In this document: in pieces, positions 9,380-18,204 of the stretch | How the letters are laid out: the number at the start of each line of letters is the position of its first letter | How positions within the stretch are numbered: position 1 is the stretch's first letter | Assembly: GCF_007625115.1 (NCBI RefSeq) | Contig: NZ_VMNH01000004.1 | Location: 301,277 to 365,276, forward strand | From: Sedimenticola selenatireducens | GTDB taxonomy: Bacteria > Pseudomonadota > Gammaproteobacteria > Chromatiales > Chromatiaceae | DNA: 64,000 nt | Reading direction: 5' to 3' | Made by a program: the position numbers and the translations under genes | Notes under the pieces: generated by a model | The model's input: the letters and a program-made list of their open reading frames with translations, nothing else | The model's database searches: none | Told to the model about the DNA's origin: nothing

Positions 9380-9545
9380 ATATTTGGCATGACACTGCCC
9401 TTTTAGCTCGTCTACACAAGATCCCCATAAAACCTCCACATTAGCCACAAGCACGCCCCGCTTACCCTCACTAGTATTTCACTCAGTTGGTTCACAGCAG
9501 AACAATTCGACACCAACACACAAGTAAAATACCGAGGAGAACGTC

Positions 9546-10379
9546 ATGACTAACACCGCTCACAATATCCAGCCACAAACACCAAATTACGATGTGATCA
9601 AGACCAAACAACAAATCGCCTGGGGTTCCGGTGATTATTCCCGGGTGGGTGTGACCCTGCAGATTTCAGGGGAACAGCTGTGTGAGGCCATGGATCTCCA
9701 TGCGGGACAGAGTGTCCTGGATGTTGCCGGTGGTAATGGGAATGCGAGCCTGGCTGCCGCACGACGTTTTTGTAAAGTAATTTCCACCGATTATGTTCCA
9801 ACACTTCTTGCTCACTCCCAACGGCGAGCTGAAGCAGATGGCCTGGCGATCGAATATCAGCAAGCCGATGCAGAAGCACTGCCCTTCTCGGACAATAGTT
9901 TTGACAATGTCATTTCAACCTTTGGCGTGATGTTTACACCCAATCAATCACAAGCGGCGTCTGAGTTGATTCGTGTTTGTAAACCTGGTGGAAAGATTGG
10001 CATGGCGAATTGGACACCTGGGGGGTTTATCGGCGAATTGTTTAAGATCATCGGTCAGTACATCTCACCACCCTCCGGTGTAAATTCACCCTCCACATGG
10101 GGAACGACAACATTTCTGGAAAACAACTTCGGTCCACATACGGCGCAGATAAAGAGTGAATCGCGCCATTTTACCTTTCGATATCAATCACCCCAACATT
10201 GGCTCGACTTGTTCGCCACCTATTACGGGCCCCTGTTGAAGACCTTTGAATCGCTTGATGAATCCACGGGTGCAAAGTTAAGCACCGATGTTTTGAACTT
10301 GATTCAGCGGTTCAACAAGGCTGATGACGGGACAATGGTGGTCCCATCAGAGTATCTGGAGATCGTAGCCGTTAAGTAA
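9546..10379 (+). CDS. Class I SAM-dependent methyltransferase
   Basis: 277 residues, preceded by GAGGAGA. The SAM-binding motif I is VLDVAGGNGN (residues 57-66), with an acidic motif II (STDYVP), motif III in AEALPFSDNSFDNVIS, and CKPGGKIGMANW after it, as in UbiE/Methyltransf_11 enzymes. Substrate unknown: a small molecule or lipid-like acceptor is typical. The OsmC-family gene follows 60 bp downstream, and the TPR regulator lies 166 bp upstream, making a likely three-gene unit. Confidence 0.85.
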   Translation: MTNTAHNIQPQTPNYDVIKTKQQIAWGSGDYSRVGVTLQISGEQLCEAMDLHAGQSVLDVAGGNGNASLAAARRFCKVISTDYVPTLLAHSQRRAEADGLAIEYQQADAEALPFSDNSFDNVISTFGVMFTPNQSQAASELIRVCKPGGKIGMANWTPGGFIGELFKIIGQYISPPSGVNSPSTWGTTTFLENNFGPHTAQIKSESRHFTFRYQSPQHWLDLFATYYGPLLKTFESLDESTGAKLSTDVLNLIQRFNKADDGTMVVPSEYLEIVAVK

Positions 10380-10439
10380 GCCTATGTGGCTGAAATCTAT
10401 CGAGCACACCCTTATCAAATTACTGTGAGGCGTAAAACA

Positions 10440-11000
10440 ATGACCCATCAAGACAACATGACCGTCCGTGATCGGCAGGACCCATTACGTGAACGTTATA
10501 ATGATAACCCCCAGGAAGCCGCTATCACCGACCGGGCTAAAACATCAGGAGGTAGCACAAGCGACCCCTTTCATGGAATGGTCCAGCCCGGCAAACCAGA
10601 CTATGGTGTGTCGTGGCCATTTGGTATTCACTATGCTGTAGGCGGTTACCACGACGCACCCAATCCGGGTGATCTGCTTTCCGCGGCCCTGGCGGCTTGC
10701 CTGGATTCGACGCTGCGTATTATTGCCAATCGAATGGGGGTATCGCTGACATCGCTAGAAGTAGAGGTCATAGCCGACATAGATGTGCGCGGCACACTTC
10801 TTGTTGACCGAAGCGTTCCCGTCGGTTTCCAGAAGATGCAATGCCGTGTTAATTTCCAGGCGGCAGAAGGTACTGATGCCAGGCTTATTGAAAAACTCGC
10901 AGCCGCTTCAGAGCACAGTTGTATTGTCCTGCAGACATTACGTACCGGAATTTCTGTTGAGACGAGCTTTAACGCAGCGTCACGGACAGACAGCTCGTAA
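10440..11000 (+). CDS. OsmC family peroxide-reducing-type protein
   Basis: 186 residues from the ATG at 10440 (GTGAGG ahead of it; an upstream in-frame ATG at 10386 has no such site). The OsmC fold is shown by GDLLSAALAACLDSTLR with the first conserved Cys (C87) and by SEHSCIVLQTLRTGI with the second (C161). These two Cys residues form the peroxidatic/resolving pair of OsmC/Ohr proteins, which reduce organic hydroperoxides. It differs from OsmC/Ohr proper in its longer N-terminus (~60 residues). It follows the methyltransferase gene and precedes a strong stem-loop. Confidence 0.85.
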   Translation: MTHQDNMTVRDRQDPLRERYNDNPQEAAITDRAKTSGGSTSDPFHGMVQPGKPDYGVSWPFGIHYAVGGYHDAPNPGDLLSAALAACLDSTLRIIANRMGVSLTSLEVEVIADIDVRGTLLVDRSVPVGFQKMQCRVNFQAAEGTDARLIEKLAAASEHSCIVLQTLRTGISVETSFNAASRTDSS

Positions 11001-11040
11001 AAGTTTTTGTAGCGGCATAATAGATTAATATCCTGCCATA

Positions 11041-11071
11041 GATAGCCGCCTTTATAGCATTGGCGGCTATC
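11041..11071 (+). terminator. Stem-loop terminator after the OsmC gene
   Basis: Perfect 10-bp inverted repeat (GATAGCCGCC / GGCGGCTATC) around an 11-nt loop, 40 bp past the OsmC stop and between convergent genes. There is no strong T-run, so efficiency is uncertain. Confidence 0.6.
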
Positions 11072-11149
11072 TGCAGGCCTATAGATCTATATATGATTAC
11101 TCATGCGATAGCAACACTACTACCTGATATTGCGCATCACTCAGTTCGC

Positions 11150-12556
11150 TCAGGTAAACCCCATCAGCCCCGGCAACCACAAAACAATACCCGGCAACAT
11201 GATGAGTACGGCAATCGTGATGACATCCGCCACGAAAAACGGCGTGCAGCCACGAAATACATCCTGCACAGAACATTCTGGCCGGACTCCGGCAACCACA
11301 AAACAGTTAAGACCGATGGGCGGTGTTATCAGGCAGAGCTCGGCCATCTTCACGACAATAATGCCAAACCAGATGGAGCAACCAACAGCTGACACCCCAA
11401 AGGCAGAATCGGCAGCTGTTACCGCATCACCCCCATTGAGTGCCATCACCGCCGGATAGACTACAGGCAGGGTAAGTAGCAGCATACCAATGGCATCCAT
11501 AAACATGCCCAGTACGGCATAGGCGCAAAGGATCATCAGAAAGGTGATCATAGGACTCTGATCCAGGCCAGTGATCCAATCTGAAAAGGCACTCGGTAGA
11601 TCTGCAAAGCCCAGGAAGCGGACATACAGGAGCACACCCCAGATAATGGTAAAGATCATCACCGTTAGCTTAGCCGTTTCCAATAGCGACTCTTTCAGGG
11701 CGTGCATGCGCATCCCTTTGTAGAGTGCGATAATCAAAATCATCAGGGCACCCAAAGAGCCGGCCTCAGTCGGTGTCCCTACACCGCCATAGATGCAGAT
11801 CACGATAATGGCCACAACAAAAAAGATGGGAAAGGAACCGGGAAGGGATTCAAAACGCTCCTTCCAGCTAAAACCGGTGACAGGTGGACCAAAGTCTTTT
11901 CGCGTCACTGCCAATAACACGACCAACCCACCATAAATCAAAGCCGATACCGCACCCGGGAGAAACCCTGCCATCAGCAGCGCACCTACATCCTGCTCAA
12001 CGATAATGGCGTAGATAACAAGAATGGCAGAAGGTGGAATCAAAGAGGCCAACGTACCACCTGCGGCAACCACCCCCGCAGCGAAACGTTTGTCGTAACC
12101 CAACTTCAGCATTTCGGGAATAGCAATACGGGCAAACACCGCTGAGGTCGCGACAGAGGCACCGGATACCGCTGCAAATCCGGCTGTTGAGAAAACCGTC
12201 GCCACACCCATTCCTCCGGGCAACCAACCAACCCAGCGTTTGGCCGCCTCAAACAGTGCACGAGTCAAGCCAGCGTGATAGGCGAGAAAACCAATCAGTA
12301 TAAAAGTTGGAATCAGTGACAACGCCAAGGTAGAGACCTTGGAATGAGGAATCGTTCCCGCCATTTTAACGGCAACCAGAAAGCCTTTTTCAAAACCCAT
12401 CTTGGCAGAAAAGATCCATACCAACCCGATAAAACCGGCAATAGCCGCGGCGAAGGCCACTCGCACACCGATCACAACCAATAAAAGCATCACACCAGTG
12501 ACCCAGATACCGATACTGATGTTGTCCATTGCACCCATCGTTTCAAAGAGACCCAT
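11150..12556 (-). CDS. dctM: TRAP transporter large permease DctM
   Basis: 468 residues with about a dozen membrane helices, the DctM/TRAP large permease. Typical stretches are the N-terminal VRVAFAAAIAGFIGLVW, ATSAVFARIAIPEM, LIPPSAILVIYAI in the middle, and ITPPIGLNCFVVAGV near the C-terminus. It forms the Na+-coupled transport channel with DctQ. Its ATG overlaps the DctQ stop codon (TAATG), so the two are translationally coupled. It is the last gene of the dctPQM operon, convergent with the OsmC gene. Confidence 0.95.
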   Translation of the reverse strand: MGLFETMGAMDNISIGIWVTGVMLLLVVIGVRVAFAAAIAGFIGLVWIFSAKMGFEKGFLVAVKMAGTIPHSKVSTLALSLIPTFILIGFLAYHAGLTRALFEAAKRWVGWLPGGMGVATVFSTAGFAAVSGASVATSAVFARIAIPEMLKLGYDKRFAAGVVAAGGTLASLIPPSAILVIYAIIVEQDVGALLMAGFLPGAVSALIYGGLVVLLAVTRKDFGPPVTGFSWKERFESLPGSFPIFFVVAIIVICIYGGVGTPTEAGSLGALMILIIALYKGMRMHALKESLLETAKLTVMIFTIIWGVLLYVRFLGFADLPSAFSDWITGLDQSPMITFLMILCAYAVLGMFMDAIGMLLLTLPVVYPAVMALNGGDAVTAADSAFGVSAVGCSIWFGIIVVKMAELCLITPPIGLNCFVVAGVRPECSVQDVFRGCTPFFVADVITIAVLIMLPGIVLWLPGLMGFT

Positions 12557-13185
12557 TACTTAGCCTCCTCTTCCGTCAATGAGCCCATGACAGCTTCGGC
12601 CTCTTTGGCAGCAACTGTGGCCGCATCTTCAATCAGTGGAACGGCAATCGGCTCATCGTCACCCTGTTTCACCGCCCTGAGATATCCCCAGATTTGTAGC
12701 ATCAGTCTTAATGCAAGAATACTCAACGCCACAGGCACAACAAGCTTTGCAGGCCAGGTGGGAAGATCAATATCTAATGAAGAGTCACCAATCTGAAAGG
12801 CACGATAAAAATGCAGATACGATCCATAGATTAATACCAGCGTTACTCCCAACATAAGCAGAACCGAGATGAACTCACTGAGCCAGAGTAGCCTACCCTT
12901 AAGATGACCCACTAACATATCCATGCGTATGTGCCCACCCATTCGCTGGGTATAGGCAATACCGAGAAAGGCAAAAAAGGCCATCGCTTGTTCTACCCAA
13001 TCGACATAACCATTAATCGGCAGATCAAACAGCCAGCGCCCCAACACATTGACTGAGGCAAGGAATACCAACAGTAGAATGACAATGCCCCCGAGCAGGG
13101 TCAGCACAGTCTCAAAACGAAACAAGGTACGATCGGCCCAACTCAGTCTGGAACCATCTTCCAGCACGGTAGAGGATGAAGACAT
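12556..13185 (-). CDS. dctQ: TRAP transporter small permease DctQ
   Basis: 209 residues with four membrane helices (about 25-45, 65-85, 105-125 and 155-175), matching the DctQ small subunit: the motif WVEQAMAFFAFLGIAY, then GGHIRMDML and the PTWPAKLVVP turn. The C-terminal tail is an acidic/Ala-rich extension. It scaffolds the DctM channel. It lies 107 bp downstream of dctP, with an intercistronic hairpin between, and overlaps dctM. Confidence 0.92.
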   Translation of the reverse strand: MSSSSTVLEDGSRLSWADRTLFRFETVLTLLGGIVILLLVFLASVNVLGRWLFDLPINGYVDWVEQAMAFFAFLGIAYTQRMGGHIRMDMLVGHLKGRLLWLSEFISVLLMLGVTLVLIYGSYLHFYRAFQIGDSSLDIDLPTWPAKLVVPVALSILALRLMLQIWGYLRAVKQGDDEPIAVPLIEDAATVAAKEAEAVMGSLTEEEAK

Positions 13186-13248
13186 GGCTTACTCACAGCA
13201 TTCAGTTAAAACAAATCTGCAACACGGCATTACCGCGATGATGAAGCA

Positions 13249-13273
13249 TCCGTGTCGAATGATGCGACACGGA
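13249..13273 (-). other. Intercistronic hairpin between dctP and dctQ
   Basis: Perfect 9-bp stem (TCCGTGTCG / CGACACGGA) with a 7-nt loop, in the gap between the binding-protein gene and the permease genes. Such stems often raise binding-protein mRNA levels relative to the permeases by blocking 3' decay; that role is inferred. Confidence 0.55.
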
Positions 13274-13292
13274 CGCCCATTACTTACAAACG

Positions 13293-14294
13293 CTATTTGG
13301 CAAACTGAGCCTTGGTAAAATCAAGCACGGCTTGTGCATCAAAATCACCACTATTTTCTTTCACCCACTCTGCTCTTACTGACTCAGCCAAGGTATTCAG
13401 TTCAGCGGTCTGTTCAGCTGTAAAAGTCACCTGGGTCAAGCCCGACTCCTTGATCGCCGCTTCATATTTCCCCGTCGTATTGTTGTCATAATTGTTCACA
13501 TAATAGGCCAACGCTTCATCCACCGAACCAAGCAAGGCCGCTTTATGTTCAGGACTCAGAGCATTCAGTGCATCGGTGTTAACAATGACAGGGCAATTGG
13601 CCGTACCCAGATTGAGATTGGTCGTTGCCCACTTGCCCACCTTGTAAGAGTTGGTTGCGAGATGAGCGTGTGGTGCAAAGGATGCTGCATCGATTACACC
13701 GGAGTCCATCGATTGGCGTACTTCGGTAAAGGGGACTCCTGTACTGACTGCACCCAGTTTTGAGAGTACCCCCATAATGCCACCCGGTCCCCTGACACGC
13801 AGACCTGAAAAATCAGCGAGTTGATTCAATGCATCACTCTTACTGACAATATTGTACTGAGGCATGGGAGTTGGCATCAGCAAGGTGGCATTCCATCTTG
13901 CCAGGTCTTTGACAACCAGCGGGTGTTTGAACAATTCCATGTAGATCTCGGTCATTCGAGTGAGCGTTACGTCACGAGAAAAAGGCAGTTCTGCAACAGT
14001 GATGGTTGGATTCTTTTTGCTGTGATAGAACGCGCAGGTCTGCGCCATTTCAAAAGCGCCAATAGAGATACCATCAAGATTCTCTTTAGCCTTTGATAAC
14101 CCTCCATAAGAGATATTCAGTTTAAAATCACCGTTGGTTTTCTGAGCAACCAGCTCTGCCAGCTTCTCCAGATTTTCGGTAAAGGCCCGGCGCTTACCCC
14201 AGGTTGATACATTCCATTCTGTCGCTGCTGCAACCTCACCCGCTACAAAACTTGCCGCCAGCGCACTGATCAGTGCCAGTTTCTTCATCTGCAT
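13293..14294 (-). CDS. dctP: TRAP transporter solute-binding protein DctP
   Basis: 333 residues starting at the ATG 7 bases behind GGAGGAG. A signal peptide ends near AGEVAAATE (about residue 24). The mature protein has the DctP fold, including the GLRVRGPGG segment with the Arg that usually salt-bridges the substrate carboxylate, PFTEVRQSMDSGVIDAA, and a C-terminal long helix. It captures an organic acid in the periplasm for DctQM. The divergent DctB/DctD pair suggests induction by that acid. The exact ligand is unknown. Confidence 0.93.
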   Translation of the reverse strand: MQMKKLALISALAASFVAGEVAAATEWNVSTWGKRRAFTENLEKLAELVAQKTNGDFKLNISYGGLSKAKENLDGISIGAFEMAQTCAFYHSKKNPTITVAELPFSRDVTLTRMTEIYMELFKHPLVVKDLARWNATLLMPTPMPQYNIVSKSDALNQLADFSGLRVRGPGGIMGVLSKLGAVSTGVPFTEVRQSMDSGVIDAASFAPHAHLATNSYKVGKWATTNLNLGTANCPVIVNTDALNALSPEHKAALLGSVDEALAYYVNNYDNNTTGKYEAAIKESGLTQVTFTAEQTAELNTLAESVRAEWVKENSGDFDAQAVLDFTKAQFAK

Positions 14295-14324
14295 CTCAAA
14301 TCTCCTCCGATCTATTTATGGATA

Positions 14325-14339
14325 GCCAGCGTGATACCA
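14325..14339 (-). promoter_or_regulatory. Candidate sigma-54 promoter of dctPQM
   Basis: On the minus strand TGGTATCACGCTGGC keeps the essential GG-N10-GC spacing of -24/-12 promoters, about 30 bp before the dctP start. Several other consensus positions differ, so it is only a candidate. It fits the sigma-54 activator DctD encoded next door. Confidence 0.35.
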
Positions 14340-14472
14340 GCCAAACTCCCGGAGGTTAGTTCAAGATTCAGGCCAGGAGTACCATAACTAGATTATCTTA
14401 TTGTTTTTACTGGTTTTTATATATCCGTCTCTCACAGGCATAGTGGGCAGCCCGGCGCTTCACATGGGATAC

Positions 14473-14488
14473 AGGCCAAATTTGGCCT
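14473..14488. promoter_or_regulatory. Perfect 16-bp palindrome in the dctP-dctB intergenic region
   Basis: AGGCCAAATTTGGCCT is exactly self-complementary and lies about 135 bp upstream of the sigma-54-like element, the distance expected of an upstream activator site. It is a plausible DctD-type binding site. The rest of 14295-14626 carries no gene. Confidence 0.5.
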
Positions 14489-14626
14489 ATCATATTTGAC
14501 GCTATGAGCCTAATCTTGCCGATGACGTCGTAATTACTCGGTCTAGAGGGTGGTTCAATTTGTGCATTCTTTTCTGCTGTTCGGAATTCTTACTAACACG
14601 CCAAAACAGCCACCGGGATCGTTTGG

Positions 14627-16483
14627 ATGAATCATTCAACAGCTGCAGTTGTGACTACTGAGGGTCACAAATCACCGCTGGGCAAGTATCTGCTGATACT
14701 GGTTACGACCTTGATATTGGGTTCACTTCTTTCAATTGGACTTACGCAATGGACTGAACAGCAACACTTCGAATCCCTTGACCAGCAAGGCAATGCACGA
14801 CTAGAGCTTTATGCTTCGACAGTGCAAGCGGCAAAACAACGTTTTGACTACCTGCCCTATATTGTCTCCCGCGATCAGCAGGTAGGCTTGCTGTTATCGG
14901 AAAGAAGAGATCAACTGGCGGTTAATAAAAAACTGAAATCCTGGCAGATCGAGTCAGGAGCTGCAGTGCTCTATCTCATGGATCAAACAGGTGAGGTAGT
15001 TGCATCGAGCAACTGGCAAGAGCAAAAAAGCTTTGTCGGTAACAATTATCACTTTCGCCCCTACTTTCAAGATGCGATTGCAGGTAACACAGGGCAGTTT
15101 TTTGCGGTAGGCGCCAGCACAGGTGAGCCAGGCCTCTTTCTCTCAAGACCCGTCTTTCAGGGCAAGCAGATCATTGGCGTCGCTGTCGTCAAAATCGACA
15201 TGACGCAATTAGAGCATGACTGGACGCGAGGAGGCGAACGGGTGCTGGTCGCTGATAATGACGGCATTATCTTTCTCTCCAGCAATCCACAGTGGAAGTA
15301 CAACAGTCTGAGCATGATTGATGCATCCACACTTGACCGACTGACCGCAGAAAAAAAATACGGCAGCAGTCTCATTACACCGCTGAATATTCTGGAGCAG
15401 AAAGTTTCACCACTAGGTCATCGCATCATAAAACTGGCTAGAGATAACCAATCTACCAGCGAAGACAAAAACTTCCTGCTACATCAGCGCCCAATCAGTG
15501 ATCTGAACTGGACCCTGTATTACCTCTCTGACCTGACTGACTTGGCTAGCAGAAAACGCTCTGCCCTCCTCATTGGCATGCTCTTCACCATCCTGCTCAT
15601 TCTACTGACTGTAATTATAGTTAATCGCTCACAGAGTAGACGCTTACTCGAAGTACGCGTTGCCAAACGTACTCAGGCGTTAAACGAAACCAATAGCCAA
15701 CTGATTAAAGAGATCAACAGTCGCATTCAAACTGAGGAGCAGTTAAGGCAGACGCATGAAGAGTTGATACAGGCTGAAAAACTGGCCGCTCTGGGTCAAA
15801 TGTCTGCGGGAATTGTACATGAAATCAGTCAACCGCTTTCGGCCATGCAGACCTTTGCGGCGAGCGCACGCCTGTTGCTACAGCGGGAAGATAAACAGAG
15901 TGCACTTGAGAATCTCGATGATATCAGCAACATGATTCGCCGAGTCTCTAGCATCGTGTCACATCTGAAAAACTTCGCCAGTAAATCACGTGACATTACG
16001 ACATCGATAGAAATCAACAACGTCATCAATAATGCCCTGCTGATACTGCGCCCCCGTCTTGATAAGGCCACACTTGTGCTCGACATCCAGCCGACAAAGT
16101 CTCCTTGTTTTGTAGTCGCAGATGAGATCAAGCTTGAACAGATACTGATTAATTTGATCCGCAATGCACTGGATGCCATGGAGCAATCTGGCCAAGAACC
16201 ACCACATCAACTGCGCATCTGGATAGAATCGAATGATGAAAAGACCGATCTGCTGATTGCGGATAACGGTCCCGGAATCGATCCCGATGATCTACCTCGT
16301 GTGTTTGATCCTTTCTTCACCACCAAGCCACCCGGAGAAGGATTGGGGCTCGGCCTCTCAGTATCTTATGGCATTGCCAAGGCCTTTGGTGGCGACCTCA
16401 CTGTGGTCGAGCACACAGCAGAAGGCACCTTATTTAAATTATCTCTGGACACTGCACCCGCACCGGAAAGCCTCCATGATTAA
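14627..16483 (+). CDS. dctB: DctB-like membrane sensor histidine kinase
   Basis: 618 residues. Membrane helices at about 20-42 and 312-333 enclose a ~270-residue periplasmic double-Cache-like sensor (NYHFRPYFQDAIAGN, GEPGLFLSRPV). Next come a coiled coil, the HisKA box GIVHEISQPLSAM with phospho-acceptor H398, and the HATPase with LINLIRNALDAM (N box), DNGPGID and GLGLGLS. This is the DctB architecture for sensing C4-dicarboxylates or related acids. It is divergent from dctPQM, and its end overlaps the start of the response regulator by 8 bp. Confidence 0.9.
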   Translation: MNHSTAAVVTTEGHKSPLGKYLLILVTTLILGSLLSIGLTQWTEQQHFESLDQQGNARLELYASTVQAAKQRFDYLPYIVSRDQQVGLLLSERRDQLAVNKKLKSWQIESGAAVLYLMDQTGEVVASSNWQEQKSFVGNNYHFRPYFQDAIAGNTGQFFAVGASTGEPGLFLSRPVFQGKQIIGVAVVKIDMTQLEHDWTRGGERVLVADNDGIIFLSSNPQWKYNSLSMIDASTLDRLTAEKKYGSSLITPLNILEQKVSPLGHRIIKLARDNQSTSEDKNFLLHQRPISDLNWTLYYLSDLTDLASRKRSALLIGMLFTILLILLTVIIVNRSQSRRLLEVRVAKRTQALNETNSQLIKEINSRIQTEEQLRQTHEELIQAEKLAALGQMSAGIVHEISQPLSAMQTFAASARLLLQREDKQSALENLDDISNMIRRVSSIVSHLKNFASKSRDITTSIEINNVINNALLILRPRLDKATLVLDIQPTKSPCFVVADEIKLEQILINLIRNALDAMEQSGQEPPHQLRIWIESNDEKTDLLIADNGPGIDPDDLPRVFDPFFTTKPPGEGLGLGLSVSYGIAKAFGGDLTVVEHTAEGTLFKLSLDTAPAPESLHD

Positions 16484-17873
16484 TCATAACGATCATTCTC
16501 AAACAGAATACAGTGACCAACCGCAGATCATACTGGTGGATGATGATGCAGCCGTACTCAAAGCGACCAGCCAGTGGCTGCGTCTGGCCGGCATGTCGGT
16601 AGAAACCTTTGCTCGTGCAGAAACGGCCCTGGAGCAAATTGCCACTAAATCACCGGATGTTATTGTCTCTGATATAAAAATGCCCGGCATGGATGGATTG
16701 ACGCTAGCCAGAAGATGCGCCGATATCGATCCAGACTTGCCTGTAATACTCATTACGGCTCATGGCGACATAAAGATGGCTGTTAAAGCGATACGCGATG
16801 GAGCCTATGATTTTATGGAAAAACCGGTTGAACCGGAACTGCTGACTGACCGCATTCAAAGAGCCTGGGAAAAACGTCAGCTGATCTTAGAGAACCAAAA
16901 ACTAAAGCGGATTGTTGATCGAGGGGCCAGCCTGGAACACCGACTACTTGGACGCTCTCCCGTTATTCGACAATTACGTCAGCAGATTGTGCAACTCGCC
17001 GCCACGCCTGTAGACACAGTCATCAACGGAGCTACCGGAACGGGCAAAGAGCTCGTCGCCCAGTGCCTGCACGAATGGAGTCCTCGCTCTGAAGGTCCCT
17101 TTGTTGCAGTTAACTGCGGTGCTATTCCAGACACCTTGTTCGAGAGCGAACTGTTCGGCCATGAAAAAGGAGCCTTTACCGGCGCCTCAGAAAAACGTAT
17201 TGGAAAAATAGAATACGCCATGGGCGGCACCCTGTTTCTGGATGAGATCGAGAGCATGCCACTCAACTTTCAGATCAAGTTATTGAGGGTTCTACAAGAG
17301 CGGAAACTGGAACGGCTCGGCTCCAACAAAACAATCGATCTCGACATCTGGATTATTGCTGCGACCAAGGTAAACCTGGAAAGCGCTTCAGCCGAGGGAG
17401 ATTTCAGGGAAGATCTCTACTACCGATTCAATGTCGCAGAACTGTTTATACCCAGGCTGAGCGAACGACAGCAGGACATACCCCTGCTCTTTAGTCACTT
17501 CGCCCAGAAGGCCGCCTATCAATTTGAACGACCCTATATGCCACCTACAGATGATGACCTGACCAGCCTGATCGAATACCCCTGGCAAGGCAATGTGCGC
17601 CAATTAAAAAACATCGCAGAGCGTTACGTTCTGGGTGTTGGCGCCACCCGCAGTATCCGTTCGTTGTTAGGAGGAAATGATGCGACGATCAATACGCCCT
17701 CAAGTAACGGACTCAATGAGCGGGTACAACAATTCGAAGCGCAACTCATCATCCAGTCCCTGCAAAAACACAAAGGCAACATCAGTGAAGTGATGGAGGA
17801 TCTCACCCTTCCCCGCCGAACCTTAAATAACAAAATGATCCAGTATGAGATCAAGCGAAAGGATTATCTCTAG
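16476..17873 (+). CDS. dctD: DctD-like sigma-54-dependent response regulator
   Basis: 465 residues from the ATG at 16476, which overlaps the dctB stop (the frame is open further upstream, but only as an antiphase of dctB). Receiver domain: DDDAAV and DVIVSDIKMPGMDG with phospho-acceptor D66. AAA+ domain: Walker A GATGTGKE (from 185), the sigma-54 contact loop GAFTGA (232-237), Walker B GGTLFLDEIES. The C-terminal Fis-type helix-turn-helix includes LPRRTLNNKM. It should activate a sigma-54 promoter, most simply that of the divergent TRAP genes. Confidence 0.93.
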   Translation: MINHNDHSQTEYSDQPQIILVDDDAAVLKATSQWLRLAGMSVETFARAETALEQIATKSPDVIVSDIKMPGMDGLTLARRCADIDPDLPVILITAHGDIKMAVKAIRDGAYDFMEKPVEPELLTDRIQRAWEKRQLILENQKLKRIVDRGASLEHRLLGRSPVIRQLRQQIVQLAATPVDTVINGATGTGKELVAQCLHEWSPRSEGPFVAVNCGAIPDTLFESELFGHEKGAFTGASEKRIGKIEYAMGGTLFLDEIESMPLNFQIKLLRVLQERKLERLGSNKTIDLDIWIIAATKVNLESASAEGDFREDLYYRFNVAELFIPRLSERQQDIPLLFSHFAQKAAYQFERPYMPPTDDDLTSLIEYPWQGNVRQLKNIAERYVLGVGATRSIRSLLGGNDATINTPSSNGLNERVQQFEAQLIIQSLQKHKGNISEVMEDLTLPRRTLNNKMIQYEIKRKDYL

Positions 17874-17902
17874 TTGATGAGTCACACAGGGCACATACAT
17901 TA

Positions 17903-17934
17903 AAGAAAGGGGTTCTTATAACTCCTTTTCTTTG
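17903..17934 (+). terminator. Probable terminator after dctD
   Basis: AAAGAAAGGGGTT pairs with AACTCCTTTTCTTT across a 5-nt loop (one bulge, one G-U), with T-rich 3' sequence, 30 bp after the dctD stop. Confidence 0.5.
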
Positions 17935-18012
17935 ATAATCTATAAACACTTTAAGGACTATTCAATTGAGGCAGGATGCTATTCACCCACACCCCTATTC
18001 ATAACCGTGGAA

Positions 18013-18076
18013 AGTGGGCACATTATCTCTGTCCACGCGGGGTTAGTGGCAACGTGGGCACGGAAACGCGCCCACC
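18013..18076. repeat. Two REP-like palindromes
   Basis: Adjacent degenerate palindromes of the GTGGGCAC...GTGCCCAC class: about 18013-18040 (GTGGGCAC ... GTCCACGCGG) and 18051-18075 (CGTGGGCACG ... CGCGCCCACC). They occupy the middle of the 331-bp gap between dctD and the lipoprotein gene; the rest of that gap is AT-rich promoter-like spacer. Confidence 0.55.
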
Positions 18077-18204
18077 TATCGGATACGTAAACCTCTTTAT
18101 GCCAGCCTTGCTATATCAAATATGCATCAAATCATTAACCACTAGAGCTTGATCTAAAATTGTAAACCTTATATTTACTAGAATTTAATTCATGAGGATG
18201 ATCT

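Noticed and set aside
16257..16475. In-frame N-terminal extension of DctD
   Set aside because: It overlaps the dctB kinase domain and lies ahead of the receiver start; the ATG at 16476 overlapping the dctB stop is far better.
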